Of a stretch of DNA of 64,000 nucleotides, positions 1 through 11,374 are shown in pieces (position 1 is the stretch's first letter; the number at the start of each line of letters is the position of its first letter). The DNA lies in the NCBI RefSeq assembly GCF_020906515.1, contig NC_085853.1, positions 2,046,001 through 2,110,000 on the forward strand, given 5' to 3'. The notes below the pieces were generated by a model that was not told the DNA's origin, ran no database searches, and saw only the letters and a list, made by a program, of their open reading frames with translations. The position numbers were made by a program, and so were the translations under genes. The stretch is from Vanrija pseudolonga. Taxonomy: Eukaryota; Basidiomycota; Tremellomycetes; Trichosporonales; Trichosporonaceae.

Positions 1-1295
1 ATGGGGGCGAAGGAACCCGAGGTCAGGCGGGTGGATGAGGCGGTGGCCAGAGGTGGTGTCGGCGCGGCCTGACTGTGTCGCAAGTCTGGCGTCAGCGGTG
101 GCCCCGCCACATCAACCTACCCGATCTCGGAGAGGCACACCAGCAAGTATGTCCGCTTCCTACACGCCATAAGCCTCGCGACCTCGTCGTCGGTCAGCGG
201 CCGGGAATGGCGGTACGTGAGCGCGAGGTTGGGGTCTGGTGGGAGGTCGAGGCGGATCTCGCAGGCGAGGCGCATCGCTTGGCCCTGATACGCCCAGCTG
301 CGGTCTGCGAGCCAGTCGTGGCTGGGCCACGCAGCCCAGTGGACGAGCGCGAGGAACCCCTGCACGACCTCGAGACTCTTGGACCCGTTCTCAAAGGCCA
401 GACTTGCGAGCCGATGGGCATGCGCCTGCAGCCCTGGCGCGATGAGGAGCGAGAGCGGGTCGAAACTCGCCGCGACGGCCGCGATCGCCGTTGTCAAAAA
501 CGGGCTGTTCATGCGCAGGAAGATGGGCGAATGGACCCCGTCGTCGAGGTGCATAAACGTCGGCGCAAGCTTGGCAAAGTACAGCTCGACGAGGCGGTTG
601 AGGTCTTCTTCCTCCAAGATGCCTTGCAGCACGGGATCCTGTCCGAGGTCCTCTTCCGGCTTGACCGAATAAATGTCTGCAGCGTTAGGTGTAATTCTTG
701 TATGCGACACCTACTATTCCAGTACAGCCCCGACTGGCCGCCATGCATGAGCAGCCCGGACGGCTGCGTCGCAGCCGTCGCGAGCACGCCGAGGGGGTTG
801 TGCAGGGCCGAGTGGGACGCCGAGTCCTCTGCGCGCTGGGCGCGGCTCGTACCGCTGGGCTGTTGTCGCGAGCGCGGGTCGGGTGCGAGGAGGGCGGCGA
901 GCTCGTCCTCCATGCAGTTGAGAAGGGACTGGATCCTGCGCGTCAGCCAGGCTCCCTCCTCTCCCCACTCACGTCCTGTCGGCCTTCCTCCCCCGGACCT
1001 TCGCCTCGGGGTAGGTACACACCCTCCCGGCCACCTGGCAGCGGGTGCACGCCGCGCCGTCGACATTGAAGCACTTGGTCTTGGCGCGCCGGCATCCCTC
1101 GCAAGCCTTGACTTCTTCGGCATTGCTCCCCTGTGGGCGGCGCAAAGCCGAGCGCTTCTCGCGGCGCGTCTCGATCGCCTCGTCGTCAATCTTGCGGATG
1201 CGCGCGACGAGGTCGAGCAGCCGCGTGGCGGTCGGCGTTGCTGGCGTCAAGTGGAACTGTGGGGGCCGGTCGCGCGTCGGCGGGCGGGACTGCAT
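1..1295 (-). CDS. Zn2Cys6 fungal transcription factor, 3' end outside window
   Basis: Probable DNA-binding transcription regulator of the fungal binuclear-cluster class, acting in the nucleus. Exons on the minus strand are 1295-973, 935-715, 676-121 and 85-1, giving 395 residues before the window edge. The introns are 35-38 nt with CTGAC or CTAAC before CAG, and all phases join. Residues 65-93 carry a perfect C-x2-C-x6-C-x7-C-x2-C-x6-C zinc cluster. It lies after an unusually long N-terminal lead that is predicted helical and basic. The part after residue about 190 resembles the middle of the fungal-specific transcription factor domain. The start is the first ATG that gives an open frame into the cluster. 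It is divergent from the SAF4 gene across 226 bp. The target pathway cannot be told from this sequence. Confidence 0.85.
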
Positions 1296-1521
1296 CGTGT
1301 TGTGGAGATGGAGAGAGGGAAGTCGAGCTAGAGACTGTTTAAAACGGGGGTTTGTCCCGCCTAACAGCCGATCAGCCGGATTGACCTGTTTCGGAGCCGC
1401 ATCGGCCGTCGCCACCGAAAGTCACCAACTCGATCTCTTTCGAGCTCGACTTGGCAACAAACACATCTATATTAACTACTTGCCCCAGCGAGCCTCTCTT
1501 GCCTAAAAGGCCGCGCATAAG

Positions 1522-2730
1522 ATGCAAGGCTTCAACCGGTACGTCCACTGCGTCTGCTGCTCCGCCGGCGCCTGTCCCCCGCTCACGCCGCCCCAGCTAC
1601 ATCCCGCCAGACTTCGACCCGAAGAAGACGTCCACGCTCAACGCGTACCAGGGCAAGAAGCATGCGCTGGGCAAGCGCGCCAAGGACATTGACAAGGGGG
1701 TGTTGGTCGTGCGGTGAGTCGAGCGTCGCGCGGGTGAAGCGAGCGAGGGAACCAACTTCAGCTTCCTCGCCGACGCGCTACCTTCCTTCCAATACCAACC
1801 TGACGCGCGCAGCTTCGAGCTCCCGTTCAACATCTGGTGCGGGACGTGCAACGTGAGCAGCTGAAGAGCCGTTTCTGCTTCCAGCTGACCCACCTCAGAA
1901 CCACATTGGCGCTGGAGTCCGCTACAACGCGCAGAAGCGCAAAGTGGGCAACTACTACTCGACGCCCATCTACGCGTTCCGGTGCAAGTGTCACCTCTGC
2001 TCGGGGTGGTTTGAGATCCGGACCGACCCGCAGAACGCGGCGTACGTCGTGTCTGAGGGCGCGCGGAAGCAGGAGAGTGACTGGGATCCGGTCGAGAATG
2101 GCGGACACGCAGTGTACGGTGGGTTACGTGCTCCGCTACGCCCGACCCGCGCTGATACCTCCAGACACCGAAGCCCCCTCCGCAGCGCCCAACCCGGACG
2201 GAACGCCACTAGCCGACCCCTTCGAGAGCCTAGAGAAGGACACGGACCAGCGGTCAGCGGAGCGCGCGAAGAAGTCGCGCCTCACGGAGCTGTATGACGA
2301 CTCGGCGCGGCGCAGTGCGGACCCGTACGCCGTGTCCCGCGCGCTGCGGGACCGGTTTAGGGTGGAGAAGCGCGATGCGCTCGCGAAGCAGGCCGCAGAC
2401 GAGGGCGTGAAAGAGAAGTACGGGCTGGGGGAGGACGTGGTCCTTGGCGACGAGTGGGAGGTGCTTGATGAGTGGACGGCCGCGCGGGCCGAAGCTCCCC
2501 CCTCGGTCGACGACGGCCTCAGCCTCGGTGAGCGGATACGCAAGAACACGCGCACCAAGTACGACGTGTTTGATGCTGAGCCTGTCGGGCGGGTACGCTT
2601 GCCTCGCGCGGGCATGAAGCGCAAGGCGGAAGACGCGGCCGAGGCAACACCCCCAGCGCGGCCACCGCCGCCACCGGCCGCTGGCCTCGGCGGGCTCGCA
2701 GGCTACGGCAGCGGCTCCGACTCTGACTAG
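1522..2730 (+). CDS. SAF4: Saf4/CCDC130-type splicing factor (CWC16 family)
   Basis: Spliceosome-associated protein of the Yju2/CWC16 family, CCDC130 branch. Exons are 1522-1538, 1597-1713, 1813-1852, 1899-2118 and 2165-2730, giving 319 residues. The N-terminus reads MQGFNRYIPPDFDP, the family signature start. It is followed by a zinc-binding set of four cysteines, C54-x2-C57 and C89-x2-C92, around the conserved NNHIG and VRYNA blocks. The C-terminal third is charged and low-complexity, ending in a Gly/Ser/Asp tail. Yju2 itself differs in its start and is a step-specific catalytic factor; the NIWC and SGWFEI context fits the CCDC130 branch better. The first exon is only 17 coding nt, so a search without splicing would miss the true start. 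It converges with ERI1, with 92 bp between the stops. Confidence 0.93.
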
Positions 2731-2822
2731 ACTGTAGAACTGTAGCACCACCACCACTGTAACTATCACGTATACATTATTGGCAGATTACAATGCTGTC
2801 TAACTAGCTCTATTATACATCA

Positions 2823-4324
2823 TCAGAGGTTGGGCTTGGGGTCGGGCGTGGGCGCGGCGCAGGGCGTGTCGTCCGCGCCGAGCGCGAGACGGTCCATCAG
2901 GCCCGCGATGTCGGGGGTACGGTCGGCCGCCTCAGCCGGGGGCGCAGCATCTGCCCCTGCGACAGGGGCCGGCGCGCCGAGCGCGACCTTGACGCCGAGG
3001 ACGGGCGCGGCGGGCGCGTCCCAGATGACTTCGCCCGGCTTGCCCATCCAGGGCCACCGCCTGTAGCCCTTGGCGGGCGGGAGGCGCGCATTGGCGTCGA
3101 GCACGACGTGGCGGGCAGCGAGCTCGGCGAGGATGCGCGCGATATTCGTCGCGTCGTCGATACCGCTGTGCTGCCTGCCGCTGAACGTGCCGAGCCCGAG
3201 CGCCTTCAGCTGGCCCGGGATCGGGAGGTGGTACGTTGGCCCGGCCGCGTTGGTCGGCGGACGGCGCATCGCCGTCGTGAGGCGCGGCAGGCTGCGCTTG
3301 GGCGAGGAGCTGCTGCTCGTGTCCTTCTCGCGGCGCGCAGATTCCATCAGCACCACCTCCACGCCCGCCTTGAGGTTCAGGTACGGCCCGAGGAGGTAGC
3401 CTGGGTAGGCCGGCGTCGTCGGGGTGATGTGGAGCTGCTTGGGGATAAAGTCTCTGCGGGGCTCGGGTCAGCAGAAGCCCAGCCAATGCTCGCTGCTTCG
3501 GCACGTCGCCACCCACCTCAGATCCCACGGCCCGTCCGTGACCCACAGCGCGTCCTTGAGCCCGTGTCCCTCGCCGTCGCCGTCGCCGAGGCGCAGGTCC
3601 CACTTGTCAAGCCACGCCTCGAGCAGGCGCAGCACCTCTGGGAACGTCGGCGCGGCGTCAATCACCTCCTGCGTAATGCCGGTGAGGGACGAGCAAAAGT
3701 CGGAGAGCACCGGGCGCCAGGTGGGGCGGACGTACGTGTGGAACGTGTCGACCGTCACGAGGCGGGCGCGCCCGCCGTCCGCGTCCTCCTCCCACCGGAG
3801 GAGCACGACGGGAAACTCCTGTGCGTGTCAGCACACCCACATTGCCCTGCACCCACGATGATCTCGTTCGGGTAGTCAAAGTTCTTGCCCTGCTCGCAGG
3901 TCGCCTCGACGTCGAAGCACAGGAACGAGCCCCACGGCTGCTTTGGCGGCGGGGTCTTGCGGCTCGCTGCGGCCGCCTCGGCCTCGGCGGCCTCAGAGTC
4001 CTCCTTTGCGCGGCTGAACGCCGTGAACAGGCGCCTGGGTGGGGTCAGCGCACGCCGACATCGCGCGACTCACTTCCACAGCGTCTCGCGCTTGCCGCGC
4101 GTGTCGAGCCCCAGCTGCTCGAGACTGGCGCGCATCTCGGACGCGGTGGCCTTCTTGCGCGGACGCTCAATGGGAGGAGGCGAAGAAGACTGAGAGGTGC
4201 TGTCGGCTGTGCTGGGCGGTGGATCTGGAGCAGTCGCTTCGGCCGTCGTGGTTGTGTTCGTTGTGAAGGGCGCTGGAGGATCGGAGGGCAGACAGGGCGC
4301 CTCGCCCGTTGTCGTTGCTGTCAT
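2823..4324 (-). CDS. ERI1: ERI1-type 3'-5' RNA exonuclease with SAP domain
   Basis: DEDDh-family 3'-5' exoribonuclease. In other eukaryotes ERI1 trims small RNAs, histone mRNA ends and 5.8S rRNA. Exons on the minus strand are 4324-4074, 4034-3857, 3818-3517 and 3453-2823, giving 453 residues. A SAP-like motif (about residues 60-85, with LEQLGLDTRGKRETLWKR) precedes the nuclease. The catalytic set is visible: FDVEATCE gives the D-x-E, the segment DGPWDLRDF carries the second Asp, and HSGIDDA gives H-x4-D. After the nuclease come about 60 residues rich in Ala and Pro with no known domain. A TATA motif lies about 80 bp upstream of the chosen ATG, which is the first ATG after it. It converges with SAF4. 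Confidence 0.92.
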
Positions 4325-4968
4325 CGGGCGTCGCGTCGAGTGGCGTCGCGTCGTGTGGGGCAGCTTGTCAAGATGCAAGAAGAGAGCCAAGAAGCGCTGG
4401 GTATATATGCGTCACCCGGGTGGTGTGTGTCGCCGCGAGCCTTTGACAATGGCCCTTTTGTTCAGTCGAAGAAGTCGAGCGTCATGAAACAGACGTCACC
4501 TCCACTCCGTTGTTCAGTGTTTGCACGAGCCACCTACCACCACGCACCACCCACCCCTGCTGCACCCTGCACTGCACACACACGCCAGCCTGACGCCATG
4601 TGTTTCGACAAGCCGTCAAACAATCCTCGTACTGCTGCCCCTCTTGCTCCCCTCCGCCTCTTCGCCCCACGCCCCCCGCCATGTAAAGAGTACATTCGCC
4701 AGCTGTAGAGCCACATCGGGACGCCCCTTCTATCAAGGGCACATGAATCTCACAAGCCAGTGTGGTGCCGGATCCCAACAGCGACAGAGATGACAATGAC
4801 CGCAGCAGAGCCGCCACGGCCACTCGTCTTCGCCATTACAGGTCGTGAAAAGTGTCGCCTACGCCTCCTCGTCGCCTGTCCTCTCGCCCTCTCTCTCTCG
4901 CTCACACACAATGCCTCCTCCACTTCTGCCATTAACACCGGGTCTAAATGCAAAGGCCACGCGCTGAA
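4325..4968. other. Intergenic, ERI1 promoter and Rab11 3' side
   Basis: No gene seen in these 644 bp. The left part holds the ERI1 TATA motif. The rest is C/A-rich with short CT and CA runs near 4880-4910, and is likely Rab11 3' untranslated sequence. Confidence 0.6.
4401..4409 (-). promoter_or_regulatory. TATA box of ERI1
   Basis: The sequence GCATATATAC on the minus strand lies about 77-85 bp upstream of the ERI1 ATG. TATA elements sit at a similar distance before several other genes in this window. Confidence 0.5.
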
Positions 4969-6176
4969 TTAACAGCACTTGCCGCCCTGCTTGGCACCAC
5001 CGTCGTCGGCCGTGGGCGTGACAATGATGGTCTGGCCGTCGGTAGGCTTGATAACGTCGCCTCCCGACTCGAGCGACTTGGACGAGACGATGCGGTAGAT
5101 GTCTGGGGGGTGGTCAGGAGATGACTTGAAGACGCAACTCACCAGTGAGGATGTTCTGGAAAGCGGCCTCGACGTTGGATGCGTCCAATGCCGAAGTCTC
5201 GATGAACGACAGCTGTTGTTCGCTGGCAAAGCCCTTGGCCTCGTCGGTCGACACGGCGCGGAGGTGCTTAAGATCGCTCTTGTTTCCGACGAGCATGATG
5301 ACAATGTTCTGGTCGGCGTGGTCCCGGAGCTCCTTGAGCCAGCGGGTCACATTCTCATACGTCGAGTGCTTGGCAATGTCGTAGACGAGAAGGGCGCCGA
5401 CCGCGCCGCGGTAGTACGCCGAGGTGATGGCACGGTAGCGCTCCTGTCCAGCTGGGCGTCGTGTCAGTCTCTGTCGTGCAATCAAGGCTGCTGCTGCTGC
5501 TGAGCAAAGGCCGCGCCGCGCGCGGGCGCGCGTGGGCCGCGATCTAGCAGCGCAGGCAGCAATGCGCGAGCGAGCAATGCACGGTACATGCGTTTACCGG
5601 CCCGGCGGCATGCGGCCACTCCAACTTACCAGTGTCCCAAATCTGCGCCTTCACCGTCTTGCCGTCGACGTTGATGCTCCTGGTGGCAAACTCGACGCCG
5701 ATCGTCGACTTGGACTCGAGGTTGAACTCGTTGCGGGTGAAACGAGAGAGAACTGTGGGGGGCAATTGTTTAGCACGGCTGACGAACAAGGTGACCAGAG
5801 CGCGCGGGCTACTCACGGTTCCTGTTATTGCGGACAATGGCGAGAGGGAAGGGGCATGTGGTCAGTTCAATGGAACACGGAACAGTGCGGCGACGAGGCC
5901 TCGCGCAGCAGCGGCCTGCTGTACATCCACGGCGACGACGTGGGCGTTGTGCAATGGGTGATACTCACGACTTGCCGACGCCCGAGTCACCGATAAGCAC
6001 GACCTGGGGTTGGGTGTGAGCATTGAGTCATTTGTGGTTCGAGGGAAGGTGCGGACTGCGGGGCAGACGGGGGGTTGCGTGGCCAGCGGCGCGCGGTGGG
6101 CCAGCCTGGCTTCGCGTGCTGGCCAATGCATGATACGCACCTTGAAAAGGTAGTCGTAGTTGGATCCCTCAGCCAT
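4969..6176 (-). CDS. YPT31: Rab11/Ypt31 small GTPase, with a 5-nt microexon
   Basis: Rab GTPase of the Rab11/Ypt31-32 group, controlling traffic from late Golgi and recycling endosomes. Exons on the minus strand are 6176-6141, 6003-5969, 5821-5817, 5752-5630, 5451-5143 and 5102-4969, giving 213 residues. All G motifs are present: GDSGVGKSN (P-loop), switch I ending STIGVEF, WDTAGQE, NKSD and ETSAL. The end is KCC, a double-cysteine geranylgeranylation signal. The third exon is only 5 nt (5817-5821). It is needed because joining its neighbours directly shifts the frame, while including it gives the Rab consensus Ser-Asn-Leu-Leu. Its flanking introns of 147 and 64 nt have normal ends. Introns here (40-178 nt) are longer than in most neighbours. 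Confidence 0.96.
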
Positions 6177-9080
6177 GGTGAATAGTGGTGGTGGTGGTTG
6201 TGCGAGAGGGTGTGTTTATGCAAGTGAGATTAGATGTAGAGAGAAGGATGTATGTGTATAGGAGTGGATCGAGTTGTCGTGGTTGCACAGTCGTCGTGCC
6301 AGCGAGAGTGAGCACCAGCGGCACACTTGAAATGTCAGGTAAAGGGACTGGGCCGGAATTGGGCACGCGGGCGGGAGAGGCGCGGCGCGCAGCGGTACTG
6401 TAGGTGGCACCACAAGGGGTAGTAGGGGGAGTTGGGTGGGGTTTGGGCGAGCGCCGCGATGCTTGTAGCAGTAGAGTAGTAGAGTAGCCGTATCGAGATG
6501 TAGCAGCGGTATGCGTTGGATGTTCAAGGTGCACGCGATGATGATGGCCGCCGCAATGTAATGTTGCCGATGGAAATGATGCGACGTGGCCTGCAGCCTG
6601 GCAGTTCAATGGGCGGGGTGGTGGTGGTGCTGGCGTGGGTCGTGTGGTGGTGGTGGCCGTGGTGGTGGCACCACTTGTGACCACTCGACTGGCGCGCGTT
6701 GGCCTGGCTCCCTCACTGGCCTAGTCCTGGGCGCGCCTGGCGCGTCTTCCTGTGCTGGGCTGGCTGGCGTCGTCGTCCTCGTCCTTGCCTGCTTCCGCCC
6801 AGCGCCGCCACCATTCACTCCCACTTACCCTGACACGCTCAGGTGGTGCCATCTTCAAAGACGCGTCATGTTGAATAACACCGGCGTGTGGCGGAATATA
6901 ACCGGGGAGGAGGGATTAAGGTTGGGTTGACACGTGGTGCACGTGGCAGGCAGTGGGGGTGGAGGTTGGCTGAGTGGTGCCTGGCGCCTGGGTGGCCTGT
7001 TGATGGTGTTGTCGGTCTCGTCGACAGCTTGCATGAGCTCGGCGGCGAGGAAGGTGGGGCCGTGGTCATGTCTTACTCACTGCCATTGCAGTAGGTCAGC
7101 ATGTATCTCACCAGGGCCATGGGCACTCCACTCACTGCCAGCCAACGCTGCCTTGGTCTCAGATCAATGTCGAGATCTGTCGTCGTCGTGCTCGACGGCG
7201 GCCGGCCAACACCCACCTCTCACGTCCATGGAGACGAGGGTGAACTTGACTGGAATGCAACGACGATCTCCTCGGCGCCGAGCAGATGGCATGTTGTGTG
7301 AGCGCATCGCAGCCTCCTCCCGATGGAGTGGAGGCCTGTGTCGCTCCGGCGTACCTCGAAAAAACGGCAGAGATGCTGGATATCTATCTGCATGTAGCAG
7401 TCGATGTCATCAAGCTCGGTTCCAAGGCTTGAAGCTAGAAGAGGGGTGCCGGCAGATGACCGCATGCCGGCAGTGAGCCGTGGGGAGAGGGCCAGCTGGA
7501 GTTTGCTTTGCTTTGCTTTGCTTCAAGCCACTGCATAAACAAACAAATACAGCTTGCCACATACAAACAAGTAAACAACTGATGCATGCGAAAGTGCGAA
7601 AGGGCGAGAGTAACAGGAGCAAGGCAAGGCACGCTGCTTCTTCCGAGGCGATAACTGGTTCCAGCCATGTCTCGCTCTCGAGGTCAACTCAAAGCCACCC
7701 CACCCCAGTCGCTACACCGGGGCCAGCCTCGAGGTCCCAGCCGGGCAGTGGCCTCTCGTCACGGGAGTACCTCGACAATGAATGTGAGAAGGTCGGAGGA
7801 TTCTGTGGGCAGGCGTTGTACGAGGCGAATACGAGGCGAGCAAGTGGCATGGGCATGGCGTGCTTGGGGCCATGGCGGCCTGCCGTTTGTTTCTCAGTGC
7901 CACGGCTGCCGCTGCGCACTGCGGACAGCTCTCGCTCGCAGCAGGCCAAGACGACGACGACGATGCGACGATGCAACGCCGACGACGGGCGCCACAAAGC
8001 CGACGCCACACGCCGGCGCCCTCGGCAGCCCCGAGCAGACGACCTGAGCTAGGCCAAGTGCAGCACGGTTGCACGCGGTATGCAGGAGGTATGCAGCAGG
8101 GAGTTGTTTCATCGCGCGACAAACAAAGACGAGACAGCGATGGTGTGCATCTCAAACGCAGCGACGAGGAGCAAGACCGCTGTCGTTACGTCACTTTTTA
8201 CCCCGGGCAACCCCAGCACCCCTGCGCGATCCAGCTCGCATCGGCCACGACGGCACATAACCTTGCCTTCCCCTGGAGATGCCATGGTATCTGGGGGCCG
8301 ATGCAGTCGACGTCGCAAGCCAGACTGGCAAGAAGCTGAAGGATGGGCCATGTCAAGTCGCGTCCGTGTGGACTGGGTGCAAAGCAGCAAGTGGGCTGAC
8401 GGCTAAGTTCTAGACCAGTGCAGGGCCCCAGGGCGCAGGGCGAGCGCGACTGCACGACCAGGGCCCTGGCGCACCCCCCGTTTCGAGTTTCACGAGGTGA
8501 CGATTTCTGCCTCCCGACGGGGGGCGCGGGGGCAGCCACAACGCGCGTGGACGCTGGGCCAATTCAGTGCGATCACACTGCCAGGGATGCGCGCAGGATG
8601 CTATTTGGGTGCCCAGGCAGCACGCAGGCAGTCACCACATCGGCCAGATCTCTGCAGGAGCAGCAGCCCCTGCTGCTGCTGCTGCTGCCCCGAAAGGCAA
8701 AGCAGAGCGCGAGGCGTAAACCCAAAGCCAAAGCACAAGGGGAGGGCTGAGAGCTACCAGACGCGGTGACGAGACCTTGTTCAGGGCGGGGATGGTCTCT
8801 TACGCGACGACGAGGAGCACGAGACGACGAGGAGAGCAAGGAGGAGAAGCTAGAGCTAGGAGAAAGGAGAAAGGACGAGGACGAGGTCAACAGCTGCAAG
8901 CGACTGCAACGCAAACAAGCAACTCGAGCTCCTCCTTTAAAAGGACGACTGGGCACCACCTCTTTCTCCTCCTCGTCAGCGACGCCGTCTCCTCTCCCCC
9001 TTCACTCACTGACAAAACCCACTTGCTGGACAAGTTTGTACCTCGTAGCCACCACCCCTTCGACACCCCCACCGACAACA
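6177..9080. other. 2.9 kb without a recognisable gene
   Basis: The longest gene-free stretch of the window, between the Rab11 start and the first CAP gene. Open frames exist on both strands but have no codon-bias signal or family likeness. It holds a (TTTGC)4 run at 7502-7521. A TTTAAAA motif near 8936-8942, about 140 bp before the CAP start, is a possible TATA. It could hold long promoters, a non-coding transcript, or a fast-evolving gene I cannot see. Confidence 0.5.
7502..7521. repeat. (TTTGC)4 microsatellite
   Basis: Four perfect copies of a 5-bp unit in the gene-free stretch, followed by a partial copy. Confidence 0.85.
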
Positions 9081-10235
9081 ATGCAGCTCGCCCTCCTCGC
9101 CGTTCTCTCCCTCCTGGGCGCCGCCAACGCCCTCCCCGCCGCGCCGGGGTGGCAGCTCGCCCGCCGCGCCGACGGCGCGCAGGTCATGCACCTCGGCAAC
9201 GAGATCCGTGAGGTCTACCCCGCCGCCAAGCGCGCCTCGCCGCCCAAGTGCCGCCCCAAGCAGCACAAGACGGCCGCGGGCGACTCGAACCCCTCGGTCG
9301 CGCCCGTGCCCCCCGCTTCTGCCGCCGCACCGTCCGACTCGGCGCCCGCCACGACCTCGCCCGTCGCCGCCGTCGCGCCGACCGAGGCCGCCGCGTCGCC
9401 CTCTGCTGCTGCGCCCGACGCGCCCTCGCCGTCCGCCGCGGCGCCGTCCGAGTCCCCGTCCCCCTCGGCTGCTGCGCCCTCGCCCGCCGCGGCGTCCCCC
9501 TCGCCCGAGGCCGACCAGGTCGCGCCCGGCTCGCCCGACCCGGCCGCTGAGCCTGCCGCGCAGCCCTCGTCCGAGTCCGCGTCGCCCTCGCCCTCTCCCT
9601 CGGGCCAGGCCGCCGCCGCCGGCGGCGCCGCCGATGCTGCCCCCTCGCCGTCGGCCGACGCGCAGGCCGCCGCCCTCTCGCCCGCGCCCGCCCAGCCGAC
9701 CCCCGCCCCGGCGCTCAACGCCAACCCTCCCCAGCTTGGAGCTGACGGCTTCGTGCACGCGACCTACACCGACAAGGCGCCTGGTGACGCCGCGTCGGGC
9801 CTCTCTGGCAACTTCCAGAGCGACATGCTCAAGCTTCACAACGACTTCCGCTCGCACTTTGGCGCCGGCGCGCTCACTTGGGACGACTCGCTGGTGGCCG
9901 TCGCTGCCAAGAACGCCAATGCCTGCGTGTTCCAGCACACGCCCGCCGACCAGCGCAACGGCAACGGCGAGAACATTGTCCAGGGCGGCGGCGCCGGCTT
10001 TGACACGACGCGCCTCTTCGCGCTCTGGGCCGACGAGGAGGGCGCCTACGACTACAACAACCCCGGCTACTCGGAGGCCACTGGCCACTTTACCCAGCTT
10101 GTCTGGAAGGCCACCACCAAGCTCGGCTGTGCCTCGGCCCAGTGCAGCGGCCAGACGTACATTGTCTGCGAGTACAACCCCGCCGGCAACATGATTGGCT
10201 CGTTCCCAGAGAACGTCGGCCGCAGGACGTCGTAG
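9081..10235 (+). CDS. Secreted CAP (SCP/PR-1) protein with Ala/Pro/Ser stalk
   Basis: Secreted cysteine-rich CAP superfamily protein of 384 residues with no intron. Fungal CAP proteins of the Pry/PR-1 group bind sterols and lipids outside the cell. Residues 1-19 form a clean signal peptide ending ANALP. A short basic segment with KCRPK (Cys57) follows, then about 180 residues of repeated Ser-Pro-Ala stalk, a likely O-glycosylation region. The CAP domain occupies about residues 250-384. The CAP tetrad is intact: His in FQHTP, Glu in GENIV, Glu in ADEEGAYDYNNP and His in GHFTQLVW. The paired cysteines near the end (LGCASAQC and YIVCEY) are present. First of three CAP genes within 4.3 kb. Confidence 0.93.
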   Translation: MQLALLAVLSLLGAANALPAAPGWQLARRADGAQVMHLGNEIREVYPAAKRASPPKCRPKQHKTAAGDSNPSVAPVPPASAAAPSDSAPATTSPVAAVAPTEAAASPSAAAPDAPSPSAAAPSESPSPSAAAPSPAAASPSPEADQVAPGSPDPAAEPAAQPSSESASPSPSPSGQAAAAGGAADAAPSPSADAQAAALSPAPAQPTPAPALNANPPQLGADGFVHATYTDKAPGDAASGLSGNFQSDMLKLHNDFRSHFGAGALTWDDSLVAVAAKNANACVFQHTPADQRNGNGENIVQGGGAGFDTTRLFALWADEEGAYDYNNPGYSEATGHFTQLVWKATTKLGCASAQCSGQTYIVCEYNPAGNMIGSFPENVGRRTS

Positions 10236-11374
10236 GCGCGTTCATCGTCGAGAACGACGTTGCAGTAACAACCTGCTGCCTCGTATCTTCATTCATCACG
10301 CCACCCAACCACCCTCCATCCATTCCCCTTCACATCCAGCCTCCCCAGAGGAGCTCCACCACCCATCCATTCTGCTTTCGGTACCCTTGCTTGCTTCATC
10401 AAGCGCTAGACGCTGGCCCCGGGCCCTTTAGAGGTTATGTAGTCGACGCGGGACGGGACACCGACCTCATGTATTTCCTGTCCATTGGTTGACGGCACTT
10501 ACGGCGCGGAGAGTTTTTGGATTCGCAGGATGAGGAGCTCGTTTGGGTCAAAAGGCTGTCAAAAAGTCCGTTCGTGGCCCGTTTCACGTTGCCAGCATGC
10601 CCAGCATGCCATCATGCCAGCCTTGATGTGCGCTGAAACATCCATGGGAAGAAGCGACGAGATCGACCGACGTCAGTGTGTCTCGGTGTCGGGGTGCTAG
10701 TGTCGGGCATATCGAGGAGATATGTAAACGGTCGTGGTGACTGAAGGCGCCGATGACAAGTGCCACAATGAGTCTCGGCAGCCAGCGCTCGCGGCAGCAG
10801 CAGCTCCAAGGCCTCGAAAAGCTAGTCTTGTCAACAAGGAGGATAAACGAGCCGCCCACTCAGGACAGCACAACACCCTGCACCAAGCGAGCAGTCAACA
10901 ACAACAAACACCGTGTAGTCAAGCAGCACCTGCACGCACTACTTGCAACGACGTCGACTCCTCCACCACCACAGCCGCAGCCAGATCTTGCGCACCGAAA
11001 CCCAAATAAGAGTCCAGAACGAGTCGTCAGCCAGGGAGACCCTACCAAGCCGGCCATGATCCCTGCACACTCGAAACACGACCCCGGCGAGCCCGGCGAT
11101 GATGCCCGCGGCTCACCCCACGGCATGCCCAGCCCGCCTGCCTGCCCAGCATGTCCGGTGCCTTGCCACAACAGCAAAAAAGTGAGACAGAGTTGAGGGT
11201 GGTGATGTAACTGTGGCTGCAGGGTGGCGGCCGGCAGGTTGAATGGACAGTGAGTGCAAACACCTGCGCGAGGAGCATGGAGCGGGCATTGTATGCATAT
11301 ATAGGAGCGGTCAGTGTCCTGTATCTGTGCATGAACGCCCACCCTCTTCACTTGCCGGACAAGTAGACTTCACT
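10236..11374. other. Intergenic between the first two CAP genes
   Basis: No gene seen in 1.1 kb. The right end holds a clear TATA motif for the second CAP gene. The middle (10780-10960) is rich in CAG and CAA triplets but shows no sustained coding signal. Confidence 0.5.
11296..11303 (+). promoter_or_regulatory. TATA box of second CAP gene
   Basis: CATATATA lies about 72 bp before the ATG at 11375, at the same spacing as the TATA motifs of other genes here. Confidence 0.55.

Noticed and set aside
9006-10088. A 360-residue Arg/Gly-rich frame antisense to the first CAP gene
   Set aside because: It mirrors the Ala/Pro/Ser stalk and has no family likeness.
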